A DNA stretch of 64,000 nucleotides, from positions 3,572,679-3,636,678 of the forward strand of contig NC_081337.1 of assembly GCF_022539665.2 (NCBI RefSeq). Reading direction: 5' to 3'. The DNA comes from Daphnia carinata. Lineage: Eukaryota; Arthropoda; Branchiopoda; Diplostraca; Daphniidae. The notes beneath the pieces were generated by a model. That model saw nothing but the letters and a program-made list of their open reading frames with translations. It searched no databases and was not told the DNA's origin. The translations under genes and the position numbers were made by a program. The stretch's first letter is position 1. The number at the start of each line of letters is the position of its first letter. Below, piece by piece: positions 23,501-36,800 of the stretch.

Positions 23501-26500
23501 AAAAGCAAATGGCATTCGGATGAATAAGAAGCCAAACGAAGAATAACGCTAATCATTTTACAATGATTGCCGTGCTGAATCAGTCGTCTAGCCAAAAGAT
23601 ATTGACGGGCGCGACAACTACTTGTATTTCTGTACAGCACGTCCTTTAGTTTCATCCATGTCAGGCACGTTCCTATATACTCCCCCCCATCCATACCACT
23701 AGTTTAGCTGTTTCCCTTCTCTTGTTAACGGCTGCGATATGGTATACATAGTAATGTTTCCCACCGCAATCGAGAAAAATGTTATAATAAATTCTTTAAT
23801 AAAAAAAAAAAGGACAAGCCGATGATGTCAACATCTTTGGTTCCTGCGCGCAAAACCATTAAAGAGGAAACAATAAATGGGTTGCACGGAGCAAGAAGAG
23901 AAACTATACCATATTGACGGGGGGTATAACGTTAGAATACATAAATATTACTGTTGAGGTAGCAATATTCTAAAGAAGACAAACGGATGAAAGTCGTTTT
24001 TTTTTTATTTATAGTCGATGGGCAACACGGAACGACACGGTCATCATTTCTCGGCCGTTTACTTTCGACGTACGTGCTGTTTTCTCTTTGGGTTTGTCTT
24101 CCATCACGGTCTTCTTTCAATGTTTGAAAAAAAAAGAATTCGAAACTCATTCCATTAGCCAATTTTTTTTTAAAGAAAAGCTACCGTCTCAAATTTCAAT
24201 CCTTTCTTTCATTAAATGATATTGCCAAACAACCGAGAGGAAAATTATGGAAAGCAGTCAGAGTAGATAAACAAGAACACATCAGCACCTTTTACGGTTA
24301 ACAAGCCAAACAATTTGTCAGCGGCAAAGCAAGTAATATCGGATAACTCGGACGAATAAAAGAAGAAGACGAGTGGCAGAAAGAAAAACGCTGGATCTCC
24401 ATCACAGTCAGAAAAGGGTTTGTAAAACACAAATAGATTCATGCTTGAATTCCCGTAGCTAAAATAATCACGACGAAGGCAATTCTTTGGAAGGACTGTT
24501 TTTAGTGGCTACTCGTTTTACAGTCAGCAGCAAAACATGCCACATGCCACCGCCAACCTTATTCGGCAAATCTGATTTGCCCTTTTCTATTAATTAAAGC
24601 GCGAGCTAACTTCCCGACTGTCAAAGAAACGATCAACCTTGATGCATTCCCAATTTATCCCCAACATATTCCCGGACACGGAATCATATCCGACCCACGC
24701 CATTTCACCTGGCTTTGGAAACAGAACCTTTGTCGAATCAAATCACGCTGTTTGTACAGTAGGACAAAGCGTTTCTGCAGAACCTTTGCCCAGCAGCATA
24801 ACGCATCCTTTGTAAGTTTGCCCCAACGTTAGCCTACCTAGACGCCAATTATTACAAATGTTGCAGGGAAAAGGTCAATTTTCTCGCTGGTTTCCACAAC
24901 AACGCAAAAGGTGTGAAACCGGAAAAGGGCAGAAGCGAAAAAAATGTAAGAAAAAACACAAACCAAAAACGGTTGTAAATGTAAACAAGATTTTTTTTCC
25001 TTTCTAAATGGACAAAAGAACCTGGTTCTCGGCACGTGTCTGCTGAAGGCGGAATCGAATTTCCGTACGGATCGCATTACACGTCCATTGACGTCAACCC
25101 AGCATCCAATTTTAATTCAAAAAAATAATCCAAAAAGGAGAACCACACACACAATAAACAGCAGAGGTGCCGTACTATAGAAAAAAAAGGGCTACCTAAA
25201 TGGATATCGAATAACAAATCAACAACTAACTTGTTGTGAATAAAGATCCAGATGGCGAGAGTGAGGGCCACGATGGAGACGGTGTAGCCGGTAAAGTAGA
25301 TGGTGGTCGTGTCCTCGCTGATGCCGACGCCGTACTCGGGAGTTGCACCTCCGAAATCGGTCGACAACGGCACACACGAACGGTAGTTGCTATAATTTGC
25401 CCACATTCCGTTCGGCTGGCAGACTCTCGTCGCATTATCTGAATGAGCAAATCAACATCAATTAATATCGAATCATATAAAATTAAATGGAAGTTGAAGA
25501 TGGAAAGTTTTATGTACTAATTGTCAGTTATCACATTCAAGAAGAGATGCCTCACTTTTCTATAATTGTGTAAGACTTGTGAGTTCTATAACTAAAGTTC
25601 TGTTTTAAATTTCCATATGCTGAAGTACATTTGAATTACGAGATGGGGAAACTCGCTACCAATCGAAGGGGAAAGAGAATGGCGTTTTTTTATGAGTTCT
25701 CCTCAGTCAAGTTGACTAATTAATTCTTTTTTTTTCTTTAGCAACTCAATCATCCACAGAACGGAATTTCCCTATGAAGCAGAGAGAGCAATTGAATCCG
25801 ACCTCATAAGCAAGCCAAAGAAAAAAACGCTTAATAAACTACATGGATTGTTCGAATACCCTACGATCAATAAATGAACGCCCAATATCGAAGATTACCG
25901 GAATTCCAAAACATGAAATCATTCAAAACAAATGAAATCTTTTAAAATCTTAAGCTAAACTTAATTGGAGGCTAGATTTTCTTTAAGATATTGCATCCCC
26001 TCCCCCCCCCCCCCAAGTTAGTTTTTTATTTTCTGAAAAAGCTCTGAGCTGTTTCACGTGCGATCTTTTAAAGATCCTTTGTTGCTGCGTGGGGGAAATT
26101 TGATTCCCTGCGTTTCTCCACTCACCTTGCGCCTTGTTCCCCGCTTCCATACCTTTACCAAAGTTGAAACTTGAAACTAAAGTCACCTAATCCTTTTTTG
26201 CTGCCTACGTGATCGGGACGCAATTACCATGAGCTCTTCACGTCATGTGATTTGATGCTTATTCAGCCTGCATTTATAATGGATTGCCCTAAAAAGACAA
26301 TGTAGCAAGTTCATTCCCTAAGAATAGCGAATGGCTTTCGGAAATTAAATTAAGCTCTACAATTTCGCAGCAAAGGTTCGTAGCTTCTACATGTCCCTGT
26401 AAACGACATCGAAATAGAAAAGCGTCACGTAAGCAAAATAGGGCCAAAACGACAAGTGGGATAGTAAAGAATTTAAAAATCAAGCAAAACTATTTTTAAA

Positions 26501-28139
26501 GAACATTGTGCATGTCCTAGGAATATAAACTAAAAGAGGGTCAGGGATGCAAATTTGTTGAAACGCATGGGCCATGAAATAGGTCTCAAATTATGTAGGC
26601 TAGTTATTACTGTGACAGAGAATGTCAAAAAATTATTTTAAAAGCAAATGTTTTTTTAAAAATAAATTCCATCATGTAAATTCAACGTGTCCTGCTGATG
26701 GCGAACGCACTCGAAAGTTATGGAAGTTTGCGAATTGAAAGTGCGTCGCCAGCTGTTTTTAGTTACTGTCGTGCCACTCGTGTTAGGCCAATCAAAGGAA
26801 TTATGAATCACGAGGGGAAATCAAATAAGGGAACGCTTTAACTCTACCATCCCAATGGCGAGTACCTGAACGCAGTCACTCGGAAATGGCAATAAAAAAT
26901 TACATGCAAAGGTAACGATGGCGAGCTTTAAAAGGGTACAAGAAATTCTCTTTTCGTTAACTTGTGTCATCCATTGATACATCAGAAATGGTGTAAAAAG
27001 TTGTGGTCATCGTTTCAAAGATGACGTCAACATGTAACGACGTGTGAGGGTCTCAAGCAAAGATGACAAGTCCACGCAAATAAATTTCAGTTTCATTTTG
27101 CATCTTTAGAGAGAACTCTCATGTCAAGGATAAATTAATTCAATGTAGAAACTATGCCAAAAAAAGGTTAACGATCAAATTAATAGAAAAACCTACTGCC
27201 ACTCGTAGCATTTTCAGTTATAAACGCTAACTACGTCATAATCGTCTCGAGATCGTGACTTCTGGATCAGTGAGGCCAATGGATTTCCAGACACCCTGTG
27301 ATCAAATAACTAAGGTTGTTTTCGTTCCTTTTGTTTTCTTTTTTCGGGTTTCGGTTGCTAACTAGTTGCGACGGACGCTTTAAAGTACTTGCGAAGAACG
27401 GAGGGGTTAACAAGTCCATCTTTCTGCGTGACTGATTTTTAGGGGGAAATGTCAGCTGCTGGATTTGATCTCAAGAAACATGACATAGTGTTACGTAAAA
27501 ACAAAAGAATAGCTGCAGTTATCACAAAATTCAAAAGAAGTTCAGTCCACATCCCCATCAAGTCCATCTTTTCGTGTTACTATGAGTTGCCATAATCCTA
27601 AGCTCTGATTCACTTATGTAATAAATAATTCAGTGACATGTCACTACCTCGCAATCTTTCTCCCGTTATTTTTCACGAACAACTGAACCCATTCGAAAGC
27701 GGACTCTAGTTACATCTCCTCCTCTTTCTTAACTGACTATTTAATGCTAATTCAGACATTAACGGCCTGAAAGAAAGCGACAAAAAGAAAGAAATAGTAT
27801 TAAAAGACATTGTGGGTACTTACGGGCCGTGTCGTATTTGATGCCGTTGAGTTCGTCGACGCAAGGGAGGACGGACGTCGAGCCGGCCAGCGTCGTCGGC
27901 CAACAACTGACACCATCCCACGTACTGTTGCAAAAGGCGGAGACAGTTTCGAAGCCTTCCGGCGGATAAGGTTGGCGCAAGAAATTAAACAAACAGTCCA
28001 ATTCGTTCTCGTTGGTGATGTTGAGGGCCATTAGCTCTTCCAAGCCCACAATGTCGTCCAGCATCATTTTATCGGACCCATATGCGGCTTCGTCCGCCAT
28101 GTCCGCCAACTGCTCCGACCAAACGTTTTCAGAAGCCAT
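17539..28139 (-). CDS. CRF-like diuretic hormone (DH44) receptor, class B GPCR
   Basis: Seven-helix receptor for a CRF-like peptide; the family usually signals through Gs and cAMP. Eleven coding exons from 5' to 3': 28139-27824, 25438-25231, 22439-22346, 22289-22196, 21405-21325, 21092-21016, 20714-20583, 19406-19221, 18118-17916, 17846-17716, 17621-17539; 534 residues, phases consistent. The extracellular hormone-binding domain has six cysteines (LDC, FC, SCW, LPC, VC, SC) and the ELNGIKYDT...NATRVC pattern typical of DH44/CRF receptors. TM1 is in exon 2; [14 protein letters not shown] marks the first intracellular loop; exon 9 carries the TM7/helix 8 motif [15 protein letters not shown]. 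The cytoplasmic tail is about 115 residues and ends NSVC. Introns 1 and 2 are 2.4 and 2.8 kb, long for this window. The first exon encodes no obvious signal peptide, so an upstream exon is possible. PDF or calcitonin-type receptors are less likely. Confidence 0.9.
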
Positions 28140-31100
28140 TGGAATAACTAGTCGATTTCAATCTCTTCTAGTCCCGGCCCTCGTCTAATAAATTAGAATC
28201 GAATCGATGTTCAGCGATCACAGGAATATCGGCGTCGATCTGATTATCCGATGTGGCGTGCAGTTTTGGAATTCCATCCGCAAAAATCTGGAAAACGCAG
28301 ATGCTGGCAAACATGTGCCATTTTCTTCTAAATTTTGCACGTCTTCGTACACGATGGAAAATAATTTGCCTTCCAGCCACACCTAGAAAAATTAATAGAT
28401 TCAATTTTCATTAGATATCTAACATATTAAATGGCATATAAATCTTAAATAATTTTTTTAATTTTCGCTACGACTTTCCCTGTCAATTTTTAGAGTCAAA
28501 AATGGAAGATAAAAACAAACAACTTTCCCATGTTACGATGTTCAGTTCGCGTCCTATTGACAGCGGAACAAAGGGGCTACAGATAAGAGATCATTACCTT
28601 TTCCATTTCTTTGTTTGCCGTTTTCTTTTTTTGCAAGATAAAAACAGGCAACACGGTAGACTATTCCGATAGTCGAACCGAAATAGATGGAGCAGAAAAT
28701 AGCTTTGGCACAAACATAAATATTCCTGTTTACTATATACACCGGAGGGACAAATATTCACGCAGCGGTTTGGCTGTACATCAAATATCCCTCACCTATA
28801 ACGGTCTTCTTATCGCTTTCCTCGCAGTCGTGTAACGTCATTTTACAAGTTGAGAAACAGGAAGGAGTGAGAGAGAATTAAGTGGTGGCCAACTGGCGGC
28901 AGCGACCGAAATAAACAAATTTATATAGCTTTTTAAATGTTCCTATTTTGAAAATTGTTGATGTAAACGACAGATGCAAATCAGTTGCATTGGCTCTAGA
29001 TGGAAAAACGTTTCAAGGCTATGACGTTTTCAATGCCAAGTAATCTATATATGCACAATTCCGAGGAACCATTGTGAGTCACTTCGACCGTTCGCCGTTT
29101 AAAGGAGTGAGTTAAAAGAAAACAATGAGACGATATAGAAACATAAATGCGATACGCACGGTAGGCAAATTAAATTGAGAAGCTGCATCTAAGAATGTAA
29201 AGCGAACTGGTTATGATTGATCAGATAAACACGTATATATATTGGTAATGCAATAAACAAAAGATGGTCGTCTTCCAAAAATGCGAGGGAAGAAACCGGA
29301 AGAGCGATATAGCAAAACAAGTTCAAATGAGCTCCACGTGTCCTCTGGCAGAGCTGCCGGAAATCGATTAACTCGGCTGCCATCGACGACTCTGTCAGTG
29401 ACCGAACGGCGTTAACGTGCAATGACGGAGCACTTCCTACTTGCATTTGTTTTTCCCACTTCCTTCCTCTATTGTCGTTCGAGCCTGTATTTATTGTATT
29501 GCATTTACCGCTAAAGCCACTAAGGATCCTTAGCTACACTGTTGGCAATCATATCATCTATTGACATCAATAACGGCCAAACCCAATCGTTTAGTTGAAT
29601 CAGCTTATTAGAATGGAATAAACAAAAGAAAGATGGTTAGCTATATCAAAGACAATGAAAGAAAGTAACGACGCAAACAAAGCCAGAGTGACACAACAAT
29701 CATGTCAAACGGCTAAAGGAAATCGCGCTCTGCGACCGGATGGCGGTTGAACGAGTTTTCCCCGATTTTTTCGTTCTTAAGATAATCGGGTAAAGATAAA
29801 AGATGTATCGCTATCAGAAATTTGAAAACGAAAAGTTGCGACAAAAAAAACGTGGTTGTTTTGGCCTGTGCAAGAGTTAGTGCCATCTTGTTTTGTATGC
29901 ATATGTTATGTGTCTGACCATCGACCAAAAAAATGCCATGAACTTGTTCATCCCTTTCTCAGCAACCACACGTTCGAGTTCGGACCTTTTAAAAGCTTGC
30001 GCGTGCACAACTTGAACTTCCTTTTTTCCTCGCGAGATTTGTCTTGATGCTCTCAAACTATTCTCAGTTTCATACTTGAAAATGTATCAACAGACAACTT
30101 AAAAGAGCAGTGAATCGTGAATCGTATCCACACCTACTGCACAGCTTTTATACTTGGCCATTAGTCGTTTAGAAAGAATTATCTCGTAACTGGAAATTGT
30201 TTATGGACTGCTTTTGCCTCTCAGCTTTGTTACACCAGGTTAAAAAGAAGATGGGACAAAATAAGAGAGACCCGAGCACATACTTGACAAGTCGCAGAGC
30301 ACAAGCAAGCATTTCTTTTTTTATCGTTAGATATTTTATAATGAGCGTAGGCATCCACTCCGGATATCGGTAAGGTCGTATCTAAGAGGTAGGATAGACC
30401 CAAGGAACGGTACGCGCAAGCTAACTACAAGAATTTGCTCGTTATTTGGTAAATGATTATTTTTAGTTCCCCATTATCACCTGTAATAAATCTTTTTTCT
30501 ATTTCTTTCTTTAAAAAAAGATTTATTGATTACGCTTGTGTTTGTTAATTTCATCTTCAGGCATAATGGGCAAATACTTATCCGTTCGAATGCTTGCTGT
30601 TCTGTTAATTAATACGTAAGAACTATGGGAATGAGAGGATTCGACGGTCATCAAAGTCCAAAAATCAACAAGAACGTCATTAACGTAACTGCAATGTAGC
30701 ATTAATAATTCACTCCTCTGGCCGTAATAGTAAATTATACAACACAAATTAAATATGCCTAATTAGTTTAATTTCAAATTTAATATTAACTACGTCGTAA
30801 GCTATTTATATTCATCTACTCGTACAGCATGTCTGAACAACTTATTGAATCTAATGAGGTACGATGATTTTGAATCGATGTGATAAAACAAAAGGCATAA
30901 AAAAACGGTTTGCCAATCTACTCAACCCAATGCAATAGCACGTTCTTTCTACATCAAAGATTCCGTGGAGTCAATCCCGTCACAAATCAAGACTACAGTT
31001 CAATCCTGCTACAGTCTACAAGGAAACTGGAAACCAATTAAGACAAGATCTAATCTCGGCTTCCGGCAGTCAAACCAGAAATTGCAATCTATTGTCCCTC

Positions 31101-33890
31101 ACTGGCCCGTGCATCCCTACTCAGTTCATCCACTTTCTAAACAACCTTAAATTGTATTCCTTAAAAATACTCGTCAAAGGGTACTCACCTAAGATACAAG
31201 AAGGATTCACGCTCGACACTAGCACGTCCACAAGGATTGTCTGTCAAAGATCTTGCTGTCCGTTCAACTCAGTTTTTCTAGCCCACTACTTGAAAAAATT
31301 GTTCAATTTCTTTCCTACGACTAGAGGAAAGAATTGAAAAAACGTGTTCAATCACACAATAGAATGAGGATCTGAAAAAACGCGGGAACACCAAACGAGG
31401 TCTACGTCTAACTGAGAATGTGCAACTGTGCCAGACGAAATTTCGATGGTGAGTCGCTGACTGAGGCGTCCACACAACTGACAAGTTCAGACATGACCGG
31501 CTACAGTGTCGCGCTCTTTCTGGCGAGCGTGCGCTCTCCCTCTAGCGTCTCCCTCTGTCGGCGTAGTTGAAGGATCCATCTTTCAATTTTACTAACATTT
31601 TTGTTTTTAACAAATTTTTTTTAAACCTTTTTCTTCTCAGTTATTATCGACACCTCATTTTATTTCCTTTTCTTTATTTTTTACTTAATGCCACCATTTT
31701 ATTTGCTGGCAATCAAAGGCAAATTGCGTAGAGAAAAAGAATTCGCAATTTTTTTTTTCTTCATGGGACACACACAATTTCTGGACGGAATCTTGGCCTT
31801 CGTCCCATCGCATTCATAGGGGCATTCTTATTTTCTTATTGCCTTGGTCCATACCTTTTTGTGTTCATTTTGATGTCGTCTGCACAGCCAAAAAAACCCA
31901 ACTAGGATTTAGTTTTGGCCTACACAAAAGCTGTAATCACGAAGAGAATATAAAGGACACCAAATGGCCGAATGAATTTCGAAGGATTTATTGCGTTTGT
32001 TGTTTCTTTCGGATACATCCTATACGCAGATAATGGCCAGATTTGTGAGGACGTTGTTTTTTATATGTCCCCGTTGTTACGGTAGCAAATTGACGTCCCG
32101 ACGGATAATAAAGTTCTCCCACTCCTAAGCCTTGTACAGTCAATTTCAGTTCAGTGGGCAAAAACCACAGCCAGATATATTTTTTTTATCGAAATTTTTT
32201 TGATAAACTTCGTGGACAAAGCGTGAAATCGATGGCAATAGAATTCTAGTAGAAAAAACTTGCGGGATCGGCACAAAGTCGTAGCCTACAGGCCAACAAA
32301 TCAATTGAAAAGAAATTCGCAAAAAAAAAGTCCATTCAGAACATCCAGACGTTAAGTTGAAATGTCTAGACATCCTCCCTTCTTTTTTTCCCGAACTTTT
32401 CACATATATTCCGCCCTGGAAATGGTATACGTAAGAAAGCAAATCCTTCTTGGCGACACGAGTCTCTTCTTTCAGTTTATACGTCTATCTGCCATTATCC
32501 ATTGCAGTTCTTTGTAGAATGACAAAGAAGGACGACTCCTTTTCCGATTCACGATGGATGTTATAGACCGTCCTCTTGTATATAATAGCCTGGTCCAGCT
32601 CTGCTTTATAGTGTAAGTCGAAGGCCTGTGGAATTTCCTGTGGAGATTGACAGCCGTCGTTGCAAGCAATCGAAAAAAAGCTGCACTCTATTTCCGTCCT
32701 AATAAGCGAAAATCGATGACAACTCTTCAGCTGACGTATGGTGACGTAACGTATATGTCATTTCACCTTTGTTCCGCATCGACCAAAATGATGGATGGTG
32801 GCGTCTAACCTTGTAATGAGAGAAGGTCTCTTAACGCTGAAGGGCATCCACGTGACGGAGCAAAACAAAGGTGATGGGTACGAATCTTGGACTTGGTAGT
32901 CTAAGTTTCATTCTGAAAACGTATTCGATGACGAAAACAAAAGACGATCGTTTTAAAAAAACTTGAACAGATTTATTTAGTAGGCTATTCTTGAATTTGC
33001 TCATTTCTCGTTGTCGAATCATTTCTAATTACGCTAATAGATTCGTTTTTTTTTACATTTGAATCTTATTCTTCTATTATTCAGTTGTCATTTTTTTAAA
33101 ATACTGATCGCTGGTAATTGACATCCTGATACATTATGATGAGTTGCATGGTCGATTAACATGCCAACTCATTATAGTCGCATTTGCAGTCGTTTTCATC
33201 CTAATAACGCACAAGTTGACAACAAAACATTAAGCTTTTAATGCTAGAGATGTAAGGAATACTAACGAATAACTTGGTAAATAAGACAGCATTGTACCGC
33301 ATACATTCTGAAAGATGAAAAGACGAGACATAGCGTGAAATAAGTCCATCTAGATCTTCTCAGCGAAAAGACCAGACAACAATGTTATGCAATAATAAAA
33401 GAGGGTAACGTCTTGTGAATTAGATCCATATGTTACAAACATGACAAAGAACGTTCAGGTTGCTAAGATTTGCCCTTTGTCGCATTTGAATCATTTGTAA
33501 ATGTTTTAGTTTGTTTATTTGCAGTTTGCCTGCTTACGTACGCAACGTTAGCAGCCTCCCAGTCTGGTAATGATTTACGTTCCCACCAAGCCTTCACATT
33601 TTGCTCTGATAAAAATAAAACCGAAATCAGCAACTTCTTTAGTCACGCCGACAAATCAGGTCCTTTGTTATCTAACTCTTCGTTAGAAAAATCAATAGAT
33701 AAGTAAACTCCCGACCCTTCACCATTGAATGCCATCTCACCACTAGAACTGCATGAATGATTCAAATTGAAAGAGAAAGTTATATTCAAGTTAGTTTGAG
33801 GTTATCCTTTACAGATAGGACATCAGCATTAAAGACAATCAAATTTAACCGTGCAATTTAAAGTTTTTAAAGTGTATAACAAATAAACGT
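28140..33890. other. 5.7-kb intergenic region upstream of the DH44 receptor
   Basis: No convincing coding exon on either strand. It lies between the first known coding exon of the DH44 receptor and the 3' end of the NACHT/WD gene. A GC-richer patch at about 31490-31570 and a TGACGTAA element near 32740 could be regulatory; any untranslated leader exons of the receptor gene would be expected here. This is positional inference only. Confidence 0.35.
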
Positions 33891-36800
33891 TTAAGAAAGG
33901 ACACAAGCCTTGGACGTCACGCTCTGGACAGTACCTGTTTTATTCGTTTGAGTTACTTTGGCCCACGAAGCCGCTACAGTTGCGGCTGCTTTGAGGGTTA
34001 TATGTGATCCACCTCCTTCTCGTTCATTTTTCCTTGCTTTCTTATTAGCATCTTGTCCGTCGCGATCGTGACGATTACTCGATTCACCACTAATCGCTGA
34101 TGGGATGCGCGTTTGTCGAGTACGTGAGGGCAACGACGCAAGGAATTGAAACGATCCAGGAACGGTTGGATCTGCGATGGCAAGGACGGACAGACAACCA
34201 TCCAGCGTGCCGATCACGACACAACGGCCATCCGTTGTTGTTTCTATAGCTGTTAACTCAGCTGCCAATCGATAATTGGCCAACATTTGTCCATCAAGGA
34301 CTCTGAAAACGCGTAAGGTCTTATGTCCACTATGGTAATAGAGAACATATTGATCTGTGGCGTTAAAACTTGTCACGTTGGTGAATACACCTTCCGCTGA
34401 ACGAGAAATCAATTGCGAAACAGTCGAACTTGATCGCAATTCAATCTGAAAATGTAAAAATTCAAATGAGGAGGGAAATGAACAAAACTTAAACTATTAT
34501 TTTACCAATTCAAGTCCGCCTCGCGAAGGAGCGTAAAGCCCTAGGCGTCCGTCTTTGGTAACTTGGCCACTCCATCGACGGATAGTGCGGATATGTTTCT
34601 TGGTACGAACATCGAATACGACCCCTTGAAATCAATTCAATTTTCGATATCAAATCAAGTGTAGTAATTTATCCGGGCGTACCTTTATCTTGATCCATAA
34701 GAGCGACTTGAGTAGCTTTGCCCGGAACTGGGATCAACTGACCAGCTTGATCTTTCTTAGCACCTTGATAACGTGGAATGAACTTGTGGATAAGAACGCC
34801 CGTCTGGGATTGGAAGACGTAGAGATAATCGCGATTCTTCTCGTGCCCCAGCATAACCAACATAAGGCCATCGTTAGTCAGAACCGCCGGACGGAATGTG
34901 CGCATCGGAATTTCCACTTCGTACAAAGCTACTCCGTTAGGGCAATCCCTGTTTGCAAAACAATTTAAATTATGGAAATCAAAACAATAATTGTAAAATA
35001 ATACCTGACTACTACAACAGCTTTTCCTTCGTTAGGTGGTCCTAAACGAGACGCTGTTAAGAATCTCGTATCTTCATCCATTAGCATAATCTGTTTGATG
35101 GACGGTTGTTCAGCTCTGAAGAATGCGCGACGATTGGGCCATTCCCAAATGATGATGCTGCCAGACTCGGCAGCGAGAATATGTCTAAGCCCATAGAAAA
35201 TGTAACAAATTAATTTATTTTAATGAAGAACAATTGCCTACCTGCCATCTTTCGTGATTAGCGCGTGCGTGACGATAGCTCCCAGGGCGTTGTACGCTAA
35301 TTTGTCCATCAGTTTGCCTGTTAAAATGTGCCACACACCAACACAGCCACGTGTCACCGTCACAGCCACTCCAGTTGTTTGGCACAAACTGAACGGTTTT
35401 TTTATTAAATTAACTTGATCGTTGAAAACGTACAAATGTATACCTAATGGAATCTATTTGCAGTTCGTGACGGTCAATGACGTGGACCTGTTCAAACACG
35501 TTGTTCAAATTCCAGACTTTGACGCTTCGGTCGATCGAAGACGTAATGACCTACAAAATGAAACATTGAACATGATTTCTAATTTAATTAATTAATGGGT
35601 TACCGAATTCCATTGACCAGTTGTATACGGAACGATGGCCAATATTCTTCCAAAGTGGGCGTCCAATACTTTGACCAGTTGCCCACTGGGAATTTTCCAA
35701 ACGTAAAGATTCTTCCTATTGGATTACGTTAAAAACATGACGTTAACGCAAAGTTAAAAATTTCAATTAATAGCTCAAACCTAACGCCGGCCACGGCGAA
35801 TTCATCGTTCTTGCTCAAGATGATGCTGTTGGACTGTAATAGGCTGACGGAAATATTGCGGACTCCAGTGGGCAGCTTTAAATCTATTCGTTTGGCGTTC
35901 GGTGTCGTTTTTTCAAAATCAGCAGCGGCCCAGATGCAGAAACCCAACGCCGTTGTGCCCAGCACATGATTCTCAGTTTCGCTTAAACTCAACTGGAGAA
36001 GAAAGTCATCGCCATCGAGGACGTTGCCCTTGGTCCATTCGCGTTGGCCCGGTTCCAATCCGGTTGGAACATCGCAGTTACGACCTTTCCTATTATTTCC
36101 GGCCACTTGGTCCCCTACTTTAAAATTTAAAAAAGGAAAAGTTTGGTATAAAGATCGATTTAATCCATAACTTTGTTACCATTGAGTTTGAAGACGGAAA
36201 CGCTTGAACTATTCAGATCGGCACAGGCGTAAACGATATCACGCTTCCGGTTCATTACCATAGCACTATGAAGTTCAAGAGGGCTCGTCCGACGACCATC
36301 GTTCACAGTTTGCATTATCAAACGCTTATCATCCAAATCACCCGTCCAAAAGGTGACGTGATAATTTCCATGCGACTCAAAATCCATTGCGAGTAACTGG
36401 AATTGCGGATCTTTGTATCTCTCACGGCGGATCTCCACAGCAACGCCTTGCATAGTCAGCAAAACCCACTGACTTTGCCCGTACAAAACGCAATGAGTAT
36501 CGAGCAAACAAGCGCCTCTAACAGTCTCATCTTCTTGAAGTGGATTGTTAATTACGATCTGCTCGCTAGTTAACAAGTTCAATAAGATGGTCTATAATGA
36601 GAAACAAACTTTATAATTGGCAGTTAACTTTTTATCAATTAAAATATTCAAAATACCTGACTGTTGTTTGTCCAGGCAGCGGCAAAGCGATCGTCTGGAC
36701 TGAGTATCAGACCCTGATAATGATAAAATTACTTAATTGAGGCAATGGAAAATTGTAAGTAATATAGCAGCGAATACCTGGAACACACCTTCGATGCCTG

